Shown here: piece by piece, positions 16,062-24,466 of the stretch
Position numbering within the stretch: position 1 is the first letter of the stretch
Layout: every line of letters starts with the position of its first letter
Source of the DNA: Candidatus Hydrogenedentota bacterium
GTDB taxonomy: Bacteria; Hydrogenedentota; Hydrogenedentia; Hydrogenedentales; SLHB01
NCBI GenBank assembly: GCA_029552745.1
Contig: JAKPDK010000182.1
Coordinates: forward strand, 124,001 to 188,000
Reading direction: 5' to 3'
DNA length: 64,000 nucleotides
Made by a program: the position numbers and the translations under genes
The notes under the pieces: generated by a model
Database searches by the model: none
What the model saw: only the letters and a program-made list of their open reading frames with translations
Told to the model about the DNA's origin: nothing

Positions 16062-18092
16062 ATGACAGAAACCAAAACCGGACAAGCCAAACAAACAGTA
16101 TCCAAATCTTCAGCGCCCCGCATTCGCGTAGGAGTGACGTATTATCCGGAACATTGGGGAAAAGCACGCCTGGGCATTGACATTCCGTTGATGCGGGAAG
16201 CGGGCATTCAAATCGTGCGGATGGGTGAGTTTGCTTGGTCTCGTTTGGAGCCCTCTGAGGGGAGGTACGATTTCTCTTGGCTCGAAGAAGCTGTCAATGC
16301 CTTCGGACAAGCCGGCATTTCCGTTGTATTGGGAACACCTACCGCGGCACCACCGGCCTGGTTTCATCAGAAATACGATGTCTATCCGCGCGACGAATGG
16401 AAGAGACCGCTCGGGTTCGGCACGCGGCTGCAGCGCTGTTTGAACCACCCTGTGATGCGAGAATCCAGTCGGCGTATTACCGAAGCGATGGCGCGTCATT
16501 TTGGTCATAATCCCTTTGTGGAAGCCTGGCAAACCGACAACGAACTCACTCAAAATTACTGTTATTGTGATTACTGTGCCAAGGCGTTTCGAGAATGGCT
16601 CGCCGATAAATATGGTTCGCTTGACAATCTGAACCGAGCGTGGGGCACCGTGTTTTGGAGTCAGGAATATTCAGACTGGGAGCAAATCCCCTTGCCCTGG
16701 TTCGCCAAGTGCGGTATGGCACATAACCCATCCCTGCAATTGGACTATAGAAGGTTCCAGTCCGACGCTACGGTGACGTTTCAACAAGAGCAAGTAAATA
16801 TTCTGCGTTGTCTTTGCCCAGGCCAAAAAATCACACACAACATCATGGGACTTAATGATTCCATGGATTATTTTGCTTTGGCGGCGGATTGGGATTTTGC
16901 CGCTTGGGACAACTACCCCATCACGCCGTGGGGGGAAAACGGCATGCGGGTTCCCTTAGGGCATGACGTTACCCGGGGGATGAAGAATCGCGCTTTTTGG
17001 ATCATGGAAGAACAAGCGGGAATCACCGGCTGGGAAATGATGGGACCCCAGACGGAACCAGGGCAAATACGCGCATGGGCGTGGCAAGCCGTCTCGCATG
17101 GAGCTGAGACAATTCTGTTTTTCCGTTGGCGGTCTTGTCTTTACGGCACGGAACAATATTGGCATGGTATTTTGAATCACGACGGGGTCCCCCGACGCCA
17201 TTTCCAGGAAGTGAAACAGTTGGCAAAAGAATTTGGGGAATTGTCGCCTTTCTTGTCAGGGGCTGAGGTTCGCTCTGACGTCGCGATCGTACACGACGCA
17301 GACCAACACTACGGGTACCATATTCAGCCGCAGGTGCGGGGCATGGGGCTTTGGGACCAAATACTTCGGTTTTATACGCCGTTGTGGAGGTGGGGTGTCA
17401 ATGTCGACCTTGTGTCACCGGCAGCGGATTTCTCGCCGTATAGACTTGTCATTCTGCCGGGTTGGTACATTTTGAGTGATGAGTTTGCTGATAAGGTTCG
17501 TCAATACGTGAGCCGTGGCGGAACTGTCGTCATGAATCCCCGCACCGGCGTCAAAAATATTGACAACGTTTGTGTCCAAATCCCGTTGCCGGGTTTATTA
17601 AGAGATGTAGCGGGTATCACCGTAGCTGAATATAGCCCAATGGCAGAAAAGGTTGGTTCTGTGCAATTCCGAGACCAAAATACAGCAAGTATTTCGGTTT
17701 GGGCAGACCAACTCCTTCTGGATACCGCTGAGCCTTTCGCGTGGTATCGGGACTCTATCTATGCTGGCAAACCCGCCGTGACATGCAACGATTTTGGGAA
17801 AGGCAAAGCGTGGTATTGCGGCACTTTCGGTGACGAAGGCTTTTATCATATTTTTCTCAAGCAGATATTGAACGAATGCGGCATCTCCTCTTGGGATGGA
17901 TTGCCCAAGGGCACCAGTGTCAGAACCCTATATCGCGAAGGGAAAAGATACACCATTTTGGTGAATCTTGAAGGACAGGAAAAACAACTTTCTCTCCCGG
18001 GGGATTGGAAAATGCTTTTGGGTGAGCAGGGACTGAACACACTGACGCTGAAGGCGTATGGCATTGCTGTTCTTGAGAGTGATCGTAGCTAG
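16062..18092 (+). CDS. GH42 beta-galactosidase-type glycosidase
   Basis: 676 residues. 'VGVTYYPEHW' is the family's N-terminal signature; Glu161 in 'WQTDNEL' is the acid/base (Asn-Glu pair) and Glu near 315 in 'FWIMEEQAG' fits the nucleophile region. Cysteines in 'YCYCDYCAKAF' fit the zinc cluster of GH42. Domains: TIM barrel to ~390, a trimerisation/flavodoxin-like domain ('VSPAADFSPYRLVILPGWY'), and a small C-terminal beta domain. There is no signal peptide, so it is cytoplasmic. It hydrolyses terminal beta-galactosides from imported oligosaccharides. It is last in the rbsK run. Confidence 0.93.
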   Translation: MTETKTGQAKQTVSKSSAPRIRVGVTYYPEHWGKARLGIDIPLMREAGIQIVRMGEFAWSRLEPSEGRYDFSWLEEAVNAFGQAGISVVLGTPTAAPPAWFHQKYDVYPRDEWKRPLGFGTRLQRCLNHPVMRESSRRITEAMARHFGHNPFVEAWQTDNELTQNYCYCDYCAKAFREWLADKYGSLDNLNRAWGTVFWSQEYSDWEQIPLPWFAKCGMAHNPSLQLDYRRFQSDATVTFQQEQVNILRCLCPGQKITHNIMGLNDSMDYFALAADWDFAAWDNYPITPWGENGMRVPLGHDVTRGMKNRAFWIMEEQAGITGWEMMGPQTEPGQIRAWAWQAVSHGAETILFFRWRSCLYGTEQYWHGILNHDGVPRRHFQEVKQLAKEFGELSPFLSGAEVRSDVAIVHDADQHYGYHIQPQVRGMGLWDQILRFYTPLWRWGVNVDLVSPAADFSPYRLVILPGWYILSDEFADKVRQYVSRGGTVVMNPRTGVKNIDNVCVQIPLPGLLRDVAGITVAEYSPMAEKVGSVQFRDQNTASISVWADQLLLDTAEPFAWYRDSIYAGKPAVTCNDFGKGKAWYCGTFGDEGFYHIFLKQILNECGISSWDGLPKGTSVRTLYREGKRYTILVNLEGQEKQLSLPGDWKMLLGEQGLNTLTLKAYGIAVLESDRS

Positions 18093-18331
18093 CGCGCTCA
18101 AGGTCCTCTCTTTTGGAAGCGTAAAATCCCCTATGTGCCGGGTGGAGACAATGCCGATTGCGTCTTAGGGGTCAGCCCCGTCGACTAAAGGAAAACAGCA
18201 TTTCGTCGTCGTAAGAGACTGGACGCGGAGTTGGGAACAAAGTAATTGCGCCTTTCCTATCTGTCGGTTGCATGAGCTCATAAACGTTTGGCACTGCATC
18301 GAGAAGGCAGACCTGGACTTACACGCCCCGG

Positions 18332-18471
18332 TTGTCATTGCGAGGAGCGAGTCTTCGAAGTGACGAAGCAATCCCCTTAACCGCGTAGCGCAAGAGGACT
18401 TGGGGCAGGGGCATCTCCGGATACCCGAGGGGGTTCCCACGTCGTCCCTTCGGGGCTCCTCGCAACGACAA
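18332..18471. repeat. Dispersed ~140-bp inverted-end repeat, copy 2
   Basis: TTGTCATTGCGAGGAGC at the left, GCTCCTCGCAACGACAA at the right: nearly perfect 17-bp inverted ends. GAAGCAATCCCC and the 'ACCGCGTAGCGCAAGAGGAC' centre are shared with the other copies. It lies between the GH42 gene and the structured RNA. The flanking 18093-18331 holds nothing else I can support. Confidence 0.85.
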
Positions 18472-18500
18472 GGGCAAAGGTGTTGGACTTGTACACCGGT

Positions 18501-18530
18501 TTGCGCCTAAAGTCGATTTTGTGGTAGTAT
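18501..18530 (+). promoter_or_regulatory. Putative promoter of the structured RNA
   Basis: TTGCGC (18501-18506), an 18-base spacer, then TAGTAT (18525-18530). Transcription would start near 18537, upstream of the first hairpin of the RNA. Confidence 0.5.
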
Positions 18531-18536
18531 CTTAGT

Positions 18537-18800
18537 AGTTCGAAGCCGGGTTTCCGGCGGCTTGATGAAAGGATAACGTGTTTTGTTGAACCGGCAGAGC
18601 GCCACACTTCAAACAGTTGCTTGTTGCAACATCGCGGTAGTTACCGTGGTGGGTGTGGGGGTGCGTCTGTCGGTATTCGCGGTGCGAATTCCGACAGCGG
18701 CCTTAAGCTCTGAGGTGCCTCCTATGCGGTAACCGAATCCGTCGAAAGAAATAGCCGAATCGCCGCAGGGCTTAAGGAAAAAGCCCTGCGGTTCTTTTTT
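18537..18800 (+). ncRNA. Structured RNA with terminator (6S-like or cis-regulatory leader)
   Basis: About 260 bases without a convincing frame but with several strong pairings: CTGTCGG-T-ATTCGC / GCGAAT-T-CCGACAG (18667-18697) as a central hairpin, flanked by GTTACCG upstream and CGGTAAC downstream, which can pair over ~80 bases to close an enclosing stem. 'GCCTTAAGCTCTG' after the hairpin resembles the segment following the central bubble in 6S RNA. It ends in a strong terminator. It could be a 6S-type RNA or a 5' leader controlling the genes at 18832/18953; family assignment is a guess. Confidence 0.5.
18763..18800 (+). terminator. Strong rho-independent terminator ending the structured RNA
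   Basis: CCGCAGGGCTT (18763-18773) pairs perfectly with AAGCCCTGCGG (18781-18791), followed by TTCTTTTTT. It comes 32 bases before the next ORF start, so it either ends an independent RNA or acts as an attenuator. Confidence 0.92.
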
Positions 18801-18831
18801 GGGTGTGTAACCAAAACAAGGAGAACGAAAG

Positions 18832-19023
18832 ATGATGAGCTGGATACGTTCCACACACGCAGAGGCAGTCCGAGTGTGCATCGAGACGCGTGACTCGATG
18901 ACATGGAAATGGGCACTGGTTTTTTTAGGTCGATCAGGAAAGGGTAGTTCCTATGGGAAATTTTCACGCGGCTTTTTGGGAAATTGCCACGGACTCAGCC
19001 TATCTGGAGAACGTCGCTGTTGA
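18832..19023 (+). CDS. Possible small ORF with strong ribosome site upstream of the sigma-like gene
   Basis: 63 residues from ATG 18832, with AAGGAG eight bases upstream. The protein shows no domain or membrane segment, has a Ser/Gly-rich end and overlaps the next gene's start by ~70 bases in another frame. The good ribosome site is the only reason to keep it. It may be a leader peptide coupling translation to the sigma-like gene, or not a gene at all. Confidence 0.25.
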   Translation: MMSWIRSTHAEAVRVCIETRDSMTWKWALVFLGRSGKGSSYGKFSRGFLGNCHGLSLSGERRC

Positions 19024-19378
19024 ACGAGGCCTTTGGTTTGAAACCCAAGAAGACAGGAATAGACGATACGCGTTTCGGGATTTCTTTCGTCGGGTTATGC
19101 CTGTTGTTCGAGAAGTCATCGCTTCTGAACTAACTCCTCGTCAAAGGCAGATTGTGAACTTGTATTACTTTCACAATATGCGTCAGGAGGAGATTGCGGC
19201 GGCACTCAAGATTGGGCAGTCTACAGTAAGCCGACACTTGTTCGGTACCGTTCGGAACGGAAAACGCATTGGTGGTGCGATTCCGAAATTGCAACGGGCG
19301 GTCGCCCGCATGGAAAATGGTAGACTGCGCGCGCCGTTGGCTCAACTCGAACGCGATTTATTGGCGAGTGCTTCGTAA
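18953..19378 (+). CDS. Stand-alone sigma-70 region-4-like DNA-binding protein
   Basis: 141 residues. 'ASELTPRQRQIVNLYYFHNMRQEEIAAALKIGQSTVSRHL' is a sigma-70 region 4 helix-turn-helix with the preceding conserved helix. No region 2 (-10 recognition and core-binding helices) is present in the ~75 N-terminal residues, so it cannot be a conventional sigma factor by itself. It may be an autonomous region-4 regulator or one part of a split sigma. GGAAAGG lies about nine bases before ATG 18953, and an in-frame TAG upstream blocks longer starts. A structured RNA precedes it. Confidence 0.78.
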   Translation: MGNFHAAFWEIATDSAYLENVAVERGLWFETQEDRNRRYAFRDFFRRVMPVVREVIASELTPRQRQIVNLYYFHNMRQEEIAAALKIGQSTVSRHLFGTVRNGKRIGGAIPKLQRAVARMENGRLRAPLAQLERDLLASAS

Positions 19379-19445
19379 GATGGCAGACCCGCGAAAAGGT
19401 CATGCAAAAAATTAGAAACCTCGCCGGAAGTACGCGGATTAAATG

Positions 19446-19624
19446 TTGACAAGGGATGTTTTTTCGGTGTAAATTTTTCTTGTAAGATGGACGTGGTTTG
19501 TGGTAAACTGAAGTTCCTGTGAAGAGAGCGTACGAGTAAAGTGCGCGGGGGCAAGTCGCACCGAAGAGGGAGAGCGGCGATGCCTTCTAATCACTTGACA
19601 GGAATGAAAGAGTTGTGGTTAAAT
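19446..19624 (+). promoter_or_regulatory. Stacked promoters and leader upstream of the OmpA/Pal gene
   Basis: Three promoter-like pairs with identical 18-base spacers lie in the 289-base gap: TTGACA 19446 / TAAATT 19470, TTGTAA 19480 / TAAACT 19504, and TTGACA 19595 / TTAAAT 19619. The last would give a short leader to the OmpA start, the first two a ~150-base leader containing the hairpin GTGCG...CGCAC (about 19540-19560). Multiple promoters suit a highly expressed envelope protein. Confidence 0.5.
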
Positions 19625-19667
19625 GTTGGGTAAACGTAAAGATTAAGCGGAAGAGGAGATGACCATC

Positions 19668-20318
19668 ATGAAAAAGCTGATCGTGAGCGCGCTGGCAATT
19701 AGTTTTGTGCTTGCGTGCGGAACCGCGTTGGCGTATCAACCGAAAGTTTGGGATGACCTTTCCTGGTGGGGCCAGAGCGGGGCAACACCCGCGCCTGTGA
19801 AGGACGCGGTCCGTTCCGGTTACTGGTGGTGGCCCACTCAACCTGCGTCGAATTCGGGTGATTCGGAACTTTGGGGCAATCGGGGCGTCGTTTATGCCCA
19901 GTACCAAGAGAAAGTAGCAGAACCGGCACCACCGCCTCCGCCGCCTCCGGTAGAGCCTCCGAAACCCTCCTGGCAAAAGCCTGTGCTCAACAACATTCTG
20001 TTTGACTTCGACAAAGCCATTCTGAAACCTGAAGGGCAGGCGATTGCTGACCAAGTCGTGCAGCACATGAAAGAATGGCCGAACACGGTGGTGACGATTG
20101 AAGGTCACACCTGCAGCATTGGTACTGAAGAATACAATATGGGCTTGGGTCAGCGCCGTGCGGACTCGGTGAAGAAGTACATGGTCGAGAAGGGCATTGA
20201 TGCTTCTCGAATCACGACGGTCAGTTATGGTGAGAGCCGGCCGGCTGTGCCGAATGACACGCCTGCAAATCGCAAACTGAATCGCCGTGCCGTGTTTGAT
20301 GTAACGATTAAACAGTAA
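19668..20318 (+). CDS. OmpA/Pal-family peptidoglycan-binding envelope protein
   Basis: 216 residues from ATG 19668; the ATG at 19659 is too close to GAGGAG (19653-19658), while 19668 has the normal spacing. A clear signal peptide ends near 'GTALA'. A ~60-residue Trp-rich segment and a Pro-rich hinge (seven consecutive prolines) lead into the OmpA-C domain: 'ILFDFDKAILKPEG', 'IEGHTCSIGTEEYNMGLGQRRADSVKKYM' and 'NRRAVF', with the Asp/Arg that hold diaminopimelate. There is no lipobox Cys at the signal end, so it is probably periplasmic or beta-barrel-associated rather than Pal itself. It implies an outer membrane. Confidence 0.92.
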   Translation: MKKLIVSALAISFVLACGTALAYQPKVWDDLSWWGQSGATPAPVKDAVRSGYWWWPTQPASNSGDSELWGNRGVVYAQYQEKVAEPAPPPPPPPVEPPKPSWQKPVLNNILFDFDKAILKPEGQAIADQVVQHMKEWPNTVVTIEGHTCSIGTEEYNMGLGQRRADSVKKYMVEKGIDASRITTVSYGESRPAVPNDTPANRKLNRRAVFDVTIKQ

Positions 20319-20353
20319 CCCTTTATCCGTTGTCAGTTAGGTTGGTTTGTTTG

Positions 20354-20392
20354 CCGCTCCACCTTGAGCGAGGTGGAGCGGTTTTATTTTTT
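20354..20392 (+). terminator. Rho-independent terminator after the OmpA/Pal gene
   Basis: Perfect 11-bp stem CCGCTCCACCT (20354-20364) / AGGTGGAGCGG (20371-20381) with a six-base loop and TTTTATTTTTT after it. Confidence 0.92.
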
Positions 20393-20502
20393 GTTTTTTG
20401 TCTATGTTTCGTCATAAAGTAATTGAATTATGTCTTTGTGCTGTTTTTCCGGCACAGTTTGGTAAAGGTGTCTTCCTGTGTGTTTTTTGAAGTGGATTAA
20501 CT

Positions 20503-21144
20503 GTGCTTCGTGTAACAGAGATTTTTAAGAGCATCCAAGGCGAATCCTCGTGGGCAGGTATGCCCTGTGTGTTCGTTCGGCTCACTGGATGTCCTTTGCG
20601 ATGTATCTGGTGTGACACCCCATACGCCTACGGGGAAGGCACCGAGATGTCTGTTGAAGATATAATCGCTCAGGTCGAGACGTTTGGCACCCCCTTGGTG
20701 GAAATTACTGGTGGGGAGCCGCTTGCCCAACCCGCGTGTCCGAATTTGGCGAGGGAGTTGCTCGCACATGGCAAAACGGTTTTATGTGAAACCAGTGGAG
20801 CATTACCTATTGACCTGTTGCCCGCAGGGGTTATTCGGATCATGGACCTCAAATGTCCCGGAAGCGGCGAATCGGAACGCAATGACTGGAACAATATCCC
20901 TAAGTTGACGAAAAACGATGAGGTCAAGTTCGTAATTGCCGATCGGAACGACTACGAATGGGCACAGAAAACCCTGTGGAAATATGATTTGCATAATCGG
21001 TGTCGCGCAGTTCTTTTTTCTCCGGCTTGGGGCATTTTGGACGCCGCACAACTTGCCGACTGGATGCTCGAGGATAATGTTCCCTGCCGGTTACAGTTGC
21101 CGCTTCACAAGATACTTTGGCCTGAAATTACGCGAGGACGTTAA
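20503..21144 (+). CDS. queE: 7-carboxy-7-deazaguanine synthase
   Basis: 213 residues, GTG start. It is a radical SAM enzyme of queuosine/7-deazaguanine synthesis converting carboxytetrahydropterin to 7-carboxy-7-deazaguanine. 'FKSIQGESSWAGMPCVFVRLTGCPLRCIWCDTPYA' holds the family's GES and [4Fe-4S] CxxxCxxC cysteines (CPLRCIWC); 'EITGGEPLAQ' is the SAM-binding GGEP. Length fits. The rest of the pathway (queC, queD, folE) is not in the window. It precedes the sulfatase-like gene by 24 bases on the same strand. Confidence 0.95.
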   Translation: MLRVTEIFKSIQGESSWAGMPCVFVRLTGCPLRCIWCDTPYAYGEGTEMSVEDIIAQVETFGTPLVEITGGEPLAQPACPNLARELLAHGKTVLCETSGALPIDLLPAGVIRIMDLKCPGSGESERNDWNNIPKLTKNDEVKFVIADRNDYEWAQKTLWKYDLHNRCRAVLFSPAWGILDAAQLADWMLEDNVPCRLQLPLHKILWPEITRGR

Positions 21145-21168
21145 TACAACTAAGAAAGGGGAAGTGTC

Positions 21169-22575
21169 ATGAACATCATTTTGGTTATCTTTGACTCGTT
21201 GAGAAAAGACTGCTTAAGCGTGTATGGTCGACCCTATTGGGGTGAGGTGAAAACGCCGCATTTTGATGCATTTGCGGAGCAATCGCTGGTTATGACGCGC
21301 GCATATCCTGAGGCGCTTCCTACCTTGCCCGCGAGACGCGCCATCTATACGGGGAAAAAGGTGTATCCCTTCCATGAAGGGGATTTTCGGCAAAAAGGGG
21401 ACTTTGTAGGGGCGCCGGGATGGGGACCCATTCCCGAAAAACAAGCCACGCTGGCAGAAATCTTGTCCAAAGCAGGCTACCGAACAGCGCTGATATCCGA
21501 TGTATACCACATGTTCAAACCCTCGAAAAACTTCTGGCGCGGATTTCACCAATGGACATTCTTGCGAGGGCAAGAAACGGACCCGGCAAGGTCAGGACCA
21601 AGGCTCAGTCAAAAAGAGATAGATTACTGGTTGCCGAAAGAACTTCAGAACGAACAGAGCATTCAGTTCATCACCCAGTGTATCCTGAACATGCGGGACC
21701 GCGTCCGTGAGGAAGACTATTTTGCGCCGCGTGTACTACGGGAAGCCGCGCTCTGGTTGGAACAGAACCAAGATGCCGACTCGTTCTTTTTGACCATTGA
21801 ATCATTCGATCCACATGAACCGTGGCTCGTGCCTCCCCATTACGTCCGCATGTATTTGGATGATTTATCCATACCTGAGCAGGTTAAATCGGCTTATGCT
21901 GATCAGGCGCTGTCGGATCAACTCTTGCGTAGAACCCAAGCCAACTACAGCGCCGCCGTAACGCTATGCGACCGTTGGTTTGGGTTTTTCCTGGAACAGA
22001 TGCGCGTGCTGGGTTTGCTTGATAATACGCTCATCCTCTTCACGGCTGACCACGGTCATTCCATCGGAGACCGCGGATTTTGTGGCAAAAGGGGCTATCC
22101 CTCGATGCCCGAAGTATTCGATATCCCCTTGTTTATCCGTTTTCCTGGAGCCGAACACGCTGGGACCGTAAGCGACATGTTTGTGCAGCACATTGATATT
22201 ACAGCGACGATTTTGGACATGGCGGGTGTGGAACCGCCGGAGCCTATCGACGGGGTGCCCTTTATTGAGGATGCGTTGGCGGGCAGGCCGGGACAGCGGG
22301 ATCATGTTACAGTGGCATGGGGCACGTATCCGACGGTGATCACCCGGAAATGGTGGTTTAACTGTACCGTGTTGGGCACACAGTGTCGTCTCTATGACCT
22401 AGAGGCGGCTGACCCCTTTGCTCGGGATATCGCCTCGGAACATCCTGATGTTCTTGAAGAAATGTTCGCCTATGCCATCAATGATGCGGTTGGCGGTTTC
22501 CCGGACTGGTTGATCGAAATGGCAAGAAAAGGCACGGATGCGCCCGGTTGTACCGTGCTTGCCGCACGAAAATAG
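21169..22575 (+). CDS. Sulfatase-fold hydrolase with Thr at the nucleophile position
   Basis: 468 residues of the alkaline phosphatase/sulfatase superfamily: 'VIFDSLRKDCLSVYG' gives the first metal loop, 'FTADHGHSIGDRG' the second Asp-His. In the signature C/S-x-P-x-R the first residue is Thr52 ('PTLPARRAIYTGK'), so the formylglycine of true sulfatases cannot form. Thr nucleophiles are known in phosphodiesterase and phosphoethanolamine-transferase branches of this superfamily. There is no signal peptide, so it is cytoplasmic. AAAGGGG precedes the ATG. Call it sulfatase-like; the substrate may be a phosphoester. Confidence 0.88.
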   Translation: MNIILVIFDSLRKDCLSVYGRPYWGEVKTPHFDAFAEQSLVMTRAYPEALPTLPARRAIYTGKKVYPFHEGDFRQKGDFVGAPGWGPIPEKQATLAEILSKAGYRTALISDVYHMFKPSKNFWRGFHQWTFLRGQETDPARSGPRLSQKEIDYWLPKELQNEQSIQFITQCILNMRDRVREEDYFAPRVLREAALWLEQNQDADSFFLTIESFDPHEPWLVPPHYVRMYLDDLSIPEQVKSAYADQALSDQLLRRTQANYSAAVTLCDRWFGFFLEQMRVLGLLDNTLILFTADHGHSIGDRGFCGKRGYPSMPEVFDIPLFIRFPGAEHAGTVSDMFVQHIDITATILDMAGVEPPEPIDGVPFIEDALAGRPGQRDHVTVAWGTYPTVITRKWWFNCTVLGTQCRLYDLEAADPFARDIASEHPDVLEEMFAYAINDAVGGFPDWLIEMARKGTDAPGCTVLAARK

Positions 22576-22622
22576 ACAGGCTTTTACTTTGTTTAGCTGT
22601 GACGGAAACGGGCACCGGTGAG

Positions 22623-23888
22623 TTACCCGCATCTCTTTTCGATTTCTTCGTAAGCGATTTCAACCCATCGGGCTAACCGCCGTGGTTCGTTGCAAATGGT
22701 ATGGACATCTTTCAAAATCAGTTCCACCGTGTTATTTCTAGCGATATCTAACGTTGCGGCGATGTCCTTGCGGATTACCTCTTCGTCAAAGTCCGGTGTG
22801 CTGACGTATGCCGGATTTGGTTTTCGTGAGAAGACGTAGTGGTTTCCCATCGCTTCCGCCATATAAGCTTGGTCGCACCAAGGGGAGATGGATACCCTTC
22901 GGAGGTTGGGGAAACGACGGATGATGTTCCATTTCAAGTGCAAAGGTTCACAACAACCGTAGTAACATAAGCCGAACTGCTGCACAATGGGCAATTGGTA
23001 ACGGAACACGAACTCTTCAAACATTTCCGGACCGACCTCGCTGGTTTCTTGCGATTCGCTCAGTACCCAGAGATCCTTGCGTCGAACAGGATTTCCCGGC
23101 GTCCAGTCTTTTTGAGGGAGGTCTTCCGTAAATCCCATGCTACCCGAACCGATGTAATCATTCTCGTTGTTCAAGGCATAGAGACCTTCTTGTTCGAGCC
23201 ATTCGGTAATATGCAAGAGGTCGTCGCGGAGAAACGCCATCAGACGATGCACGCCGTCTGGGTTGATACACATATAGGTCATAAATTGTTCCAAGCCGAC
23301 CAAATCGATCGCTGTCTGAGTCATGCCGGTTGTCCACCAAAAACCACCACGCTGTCTTACCGTCAAGATGCCATCAAAAACTTGCGTCAAAAGATCGCGC
23401 CACGCGAGCGAACCTTCTCGATCAACGGAGATGTGCCGAAAATGGAGTTTGTCGAAATCCTTTTCCAAATCTTGCAGAGGTGGGTCCCATCGCCGGCTGG
23501 AGACATTGCCGCTGACTCGCTCGGCATAGTGTTGCACCGACTGGACGCCGAAGTCGCTCATGTGGACTTTCCAATTCCAATCAATGTAAGGCAATACCAC
23601 GTGGTCGTCTTTCAAAAACTCAAATCGGAAGATCTCGTATGCCAGGGAACGTTCCACTTGGCGCGCCCATTCTTCTCGACAGCGTAGTTCGGAACAAGGG
23701 AGCAACTCAAAGGCGACACCCCCTTCGACCAGCACCATAGGACGTTCCCCTTCGAATCGGTCGTGCTTATACCAGAGTCGGCGCCGTTCCTGGTTGATGG
23801 GACTCTCGGCGATCTCCCGTTTTCTTACGCCCAATTTACGAAGGATTTCTACATCTTCCGGGACCACCTTCCACGCCGTTTCGCTCAT
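22623..23888 (-). CDS. Uroporphyrinogen decarboxylase-like protein, CCE variant
   Basis: 421 residues from ATG 23888; an open frame extends further upstream but crosses non-coding DNA. It has URO-D/MtaA superfamily features: 'WVLSESQETSEVGPEMFEEFVFRYQLPIVQQFGLCYYGCCEPLHLKW', in which the methyltransferase-type metal motif is YGCCEP, then 'ISPWCDQ', and a C-terminal barrel strand. It is longer than MtaA (~340) and belongs to a variant common in Lentisphaerae and Armatimonadota-like genomes. It converges with the sulfatase-like gene. Substrate unknown. Confidence 0.8.
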   Translation of the reverse strand: MSETAWKVVPEDVEILRKLGVRKREIAESPINQERRRLWYKHDRFEGERPMVLVEGGVAFELLPCSELRCREEWARQVERSLAYEIFRFEFLKDDHVVLPYIDWNWKVHMSDFGVQSVQHYAERVSGNVSSRRWDPPLQDLEKDFDKLHFRHISVDREGSLAWRDLLTQVFDGILTVRQRGGFWWTTGMTQTAIDLVGLEQFMTYMCINPDGVHRLMAFLRDDLLHITEWLEQEGLYALNNENDYIGSGSMGFTEDLPQKDWTPGNPVRRKDLWVLSESQETSEVGPEMFEEFVFRYQLPIVQQFGLCYYGCCEPLHLKWNIIRRFPNLRRVSISPWCDQAYMAEAMGNHYVFSRKPNPAYVSTPDFDEEVIRKDIAATLDIARNNTVELILKDVHTICNEPRRLARWVEIAYEEIEKRCG

Positions 23889-24105
23889 ATTGCACCGCCT
23901 TTCAATTTGTGGAAACGGCTTATTATAAATCCCCGCGTGGAAAGAAAAGAAGGCTTGAATACATGGATAAGCCTGCGGGTTTGCATCGAGAAACATTACA
24001 CAATGAGGGGTGTTGTTCATCCCGCTAGCGACTTCACAGACACCCGTCTCCCGCCCAATGGCGTCCGCGCTTGGGGCAATCATGTTTCCAAACATCGCCT
24101 CCGGG

Positions 24106-24246
24106 TTGTCATTGCGAGGAGCGGAGTCTCCGATGGGACGAAGCAATCCCCTGAACCGCGTAGCGCAAGAGGACCCAGGGATAGTCATTCACGAATTCCC
24201 GAGGGGATTGCCGCGTCGTGCCTGACGGCATTCCTCGCAGTGACAA
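24106..24246. repeat. Dispersed ~140-bp inverted-end repeat, copy 3
   Basis: TTGTCATTGCGAGGAGCGG at the left and CCTCGCAGTGACAA at the right, with internal CAATCCCCT / AGGGGATTG and centre 'ACCGCGTAGCGCAAGAGGAC' identical to copy 2. It occupies the middle of the 578-base gap between the divergent URO-D and HDAC-like genes; nothing else is evident there. Confidence 0.85.
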
Positions 24247-24466
24247 TAGGGGGCAGCGCAAGAGGCGGTGGGTCTTGGGCACCTTCTCGAAGCAAGGATG
24301 GGTGCGCCACTTCGTGTCGTCCCCCGTCGATTTCCCACACAGATTGTCACCTCATCCTTTCACAACTCCTCTGAGTGACAGGGAAAAGGGTGCCGGACGA
24401 GTACAACCGTTTGATTCGGGGTGAGCGGCTACCTAAGATGTTAACTCTAGCAAGAAGGCACGTCGT

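Noticed and set aside
18537-18800. RNase P, tmRNA or SRP RNA
   Set aside because: None of the conserved cores (RNase P GAGGAAAGUCC, tmRNA tRNA-like ends, SRP GGAAG/AGCAG loop) is present.
20503-21144. queE as a radical-SAM maturase for the small peptides
   Set aside because: Its motifs are those of canonical QueE, it lies 15 kb away on the other strand, and nothing links it with the peptide operon.
22623-24188. N-terminal 100-residue extension of the URO-D-like protein (to 24188)
   Set aside because: The extra part is translated from the dispersed repeat and intergenic DNA; homologous sequence starts at ATG 23888 with a ribosome site.
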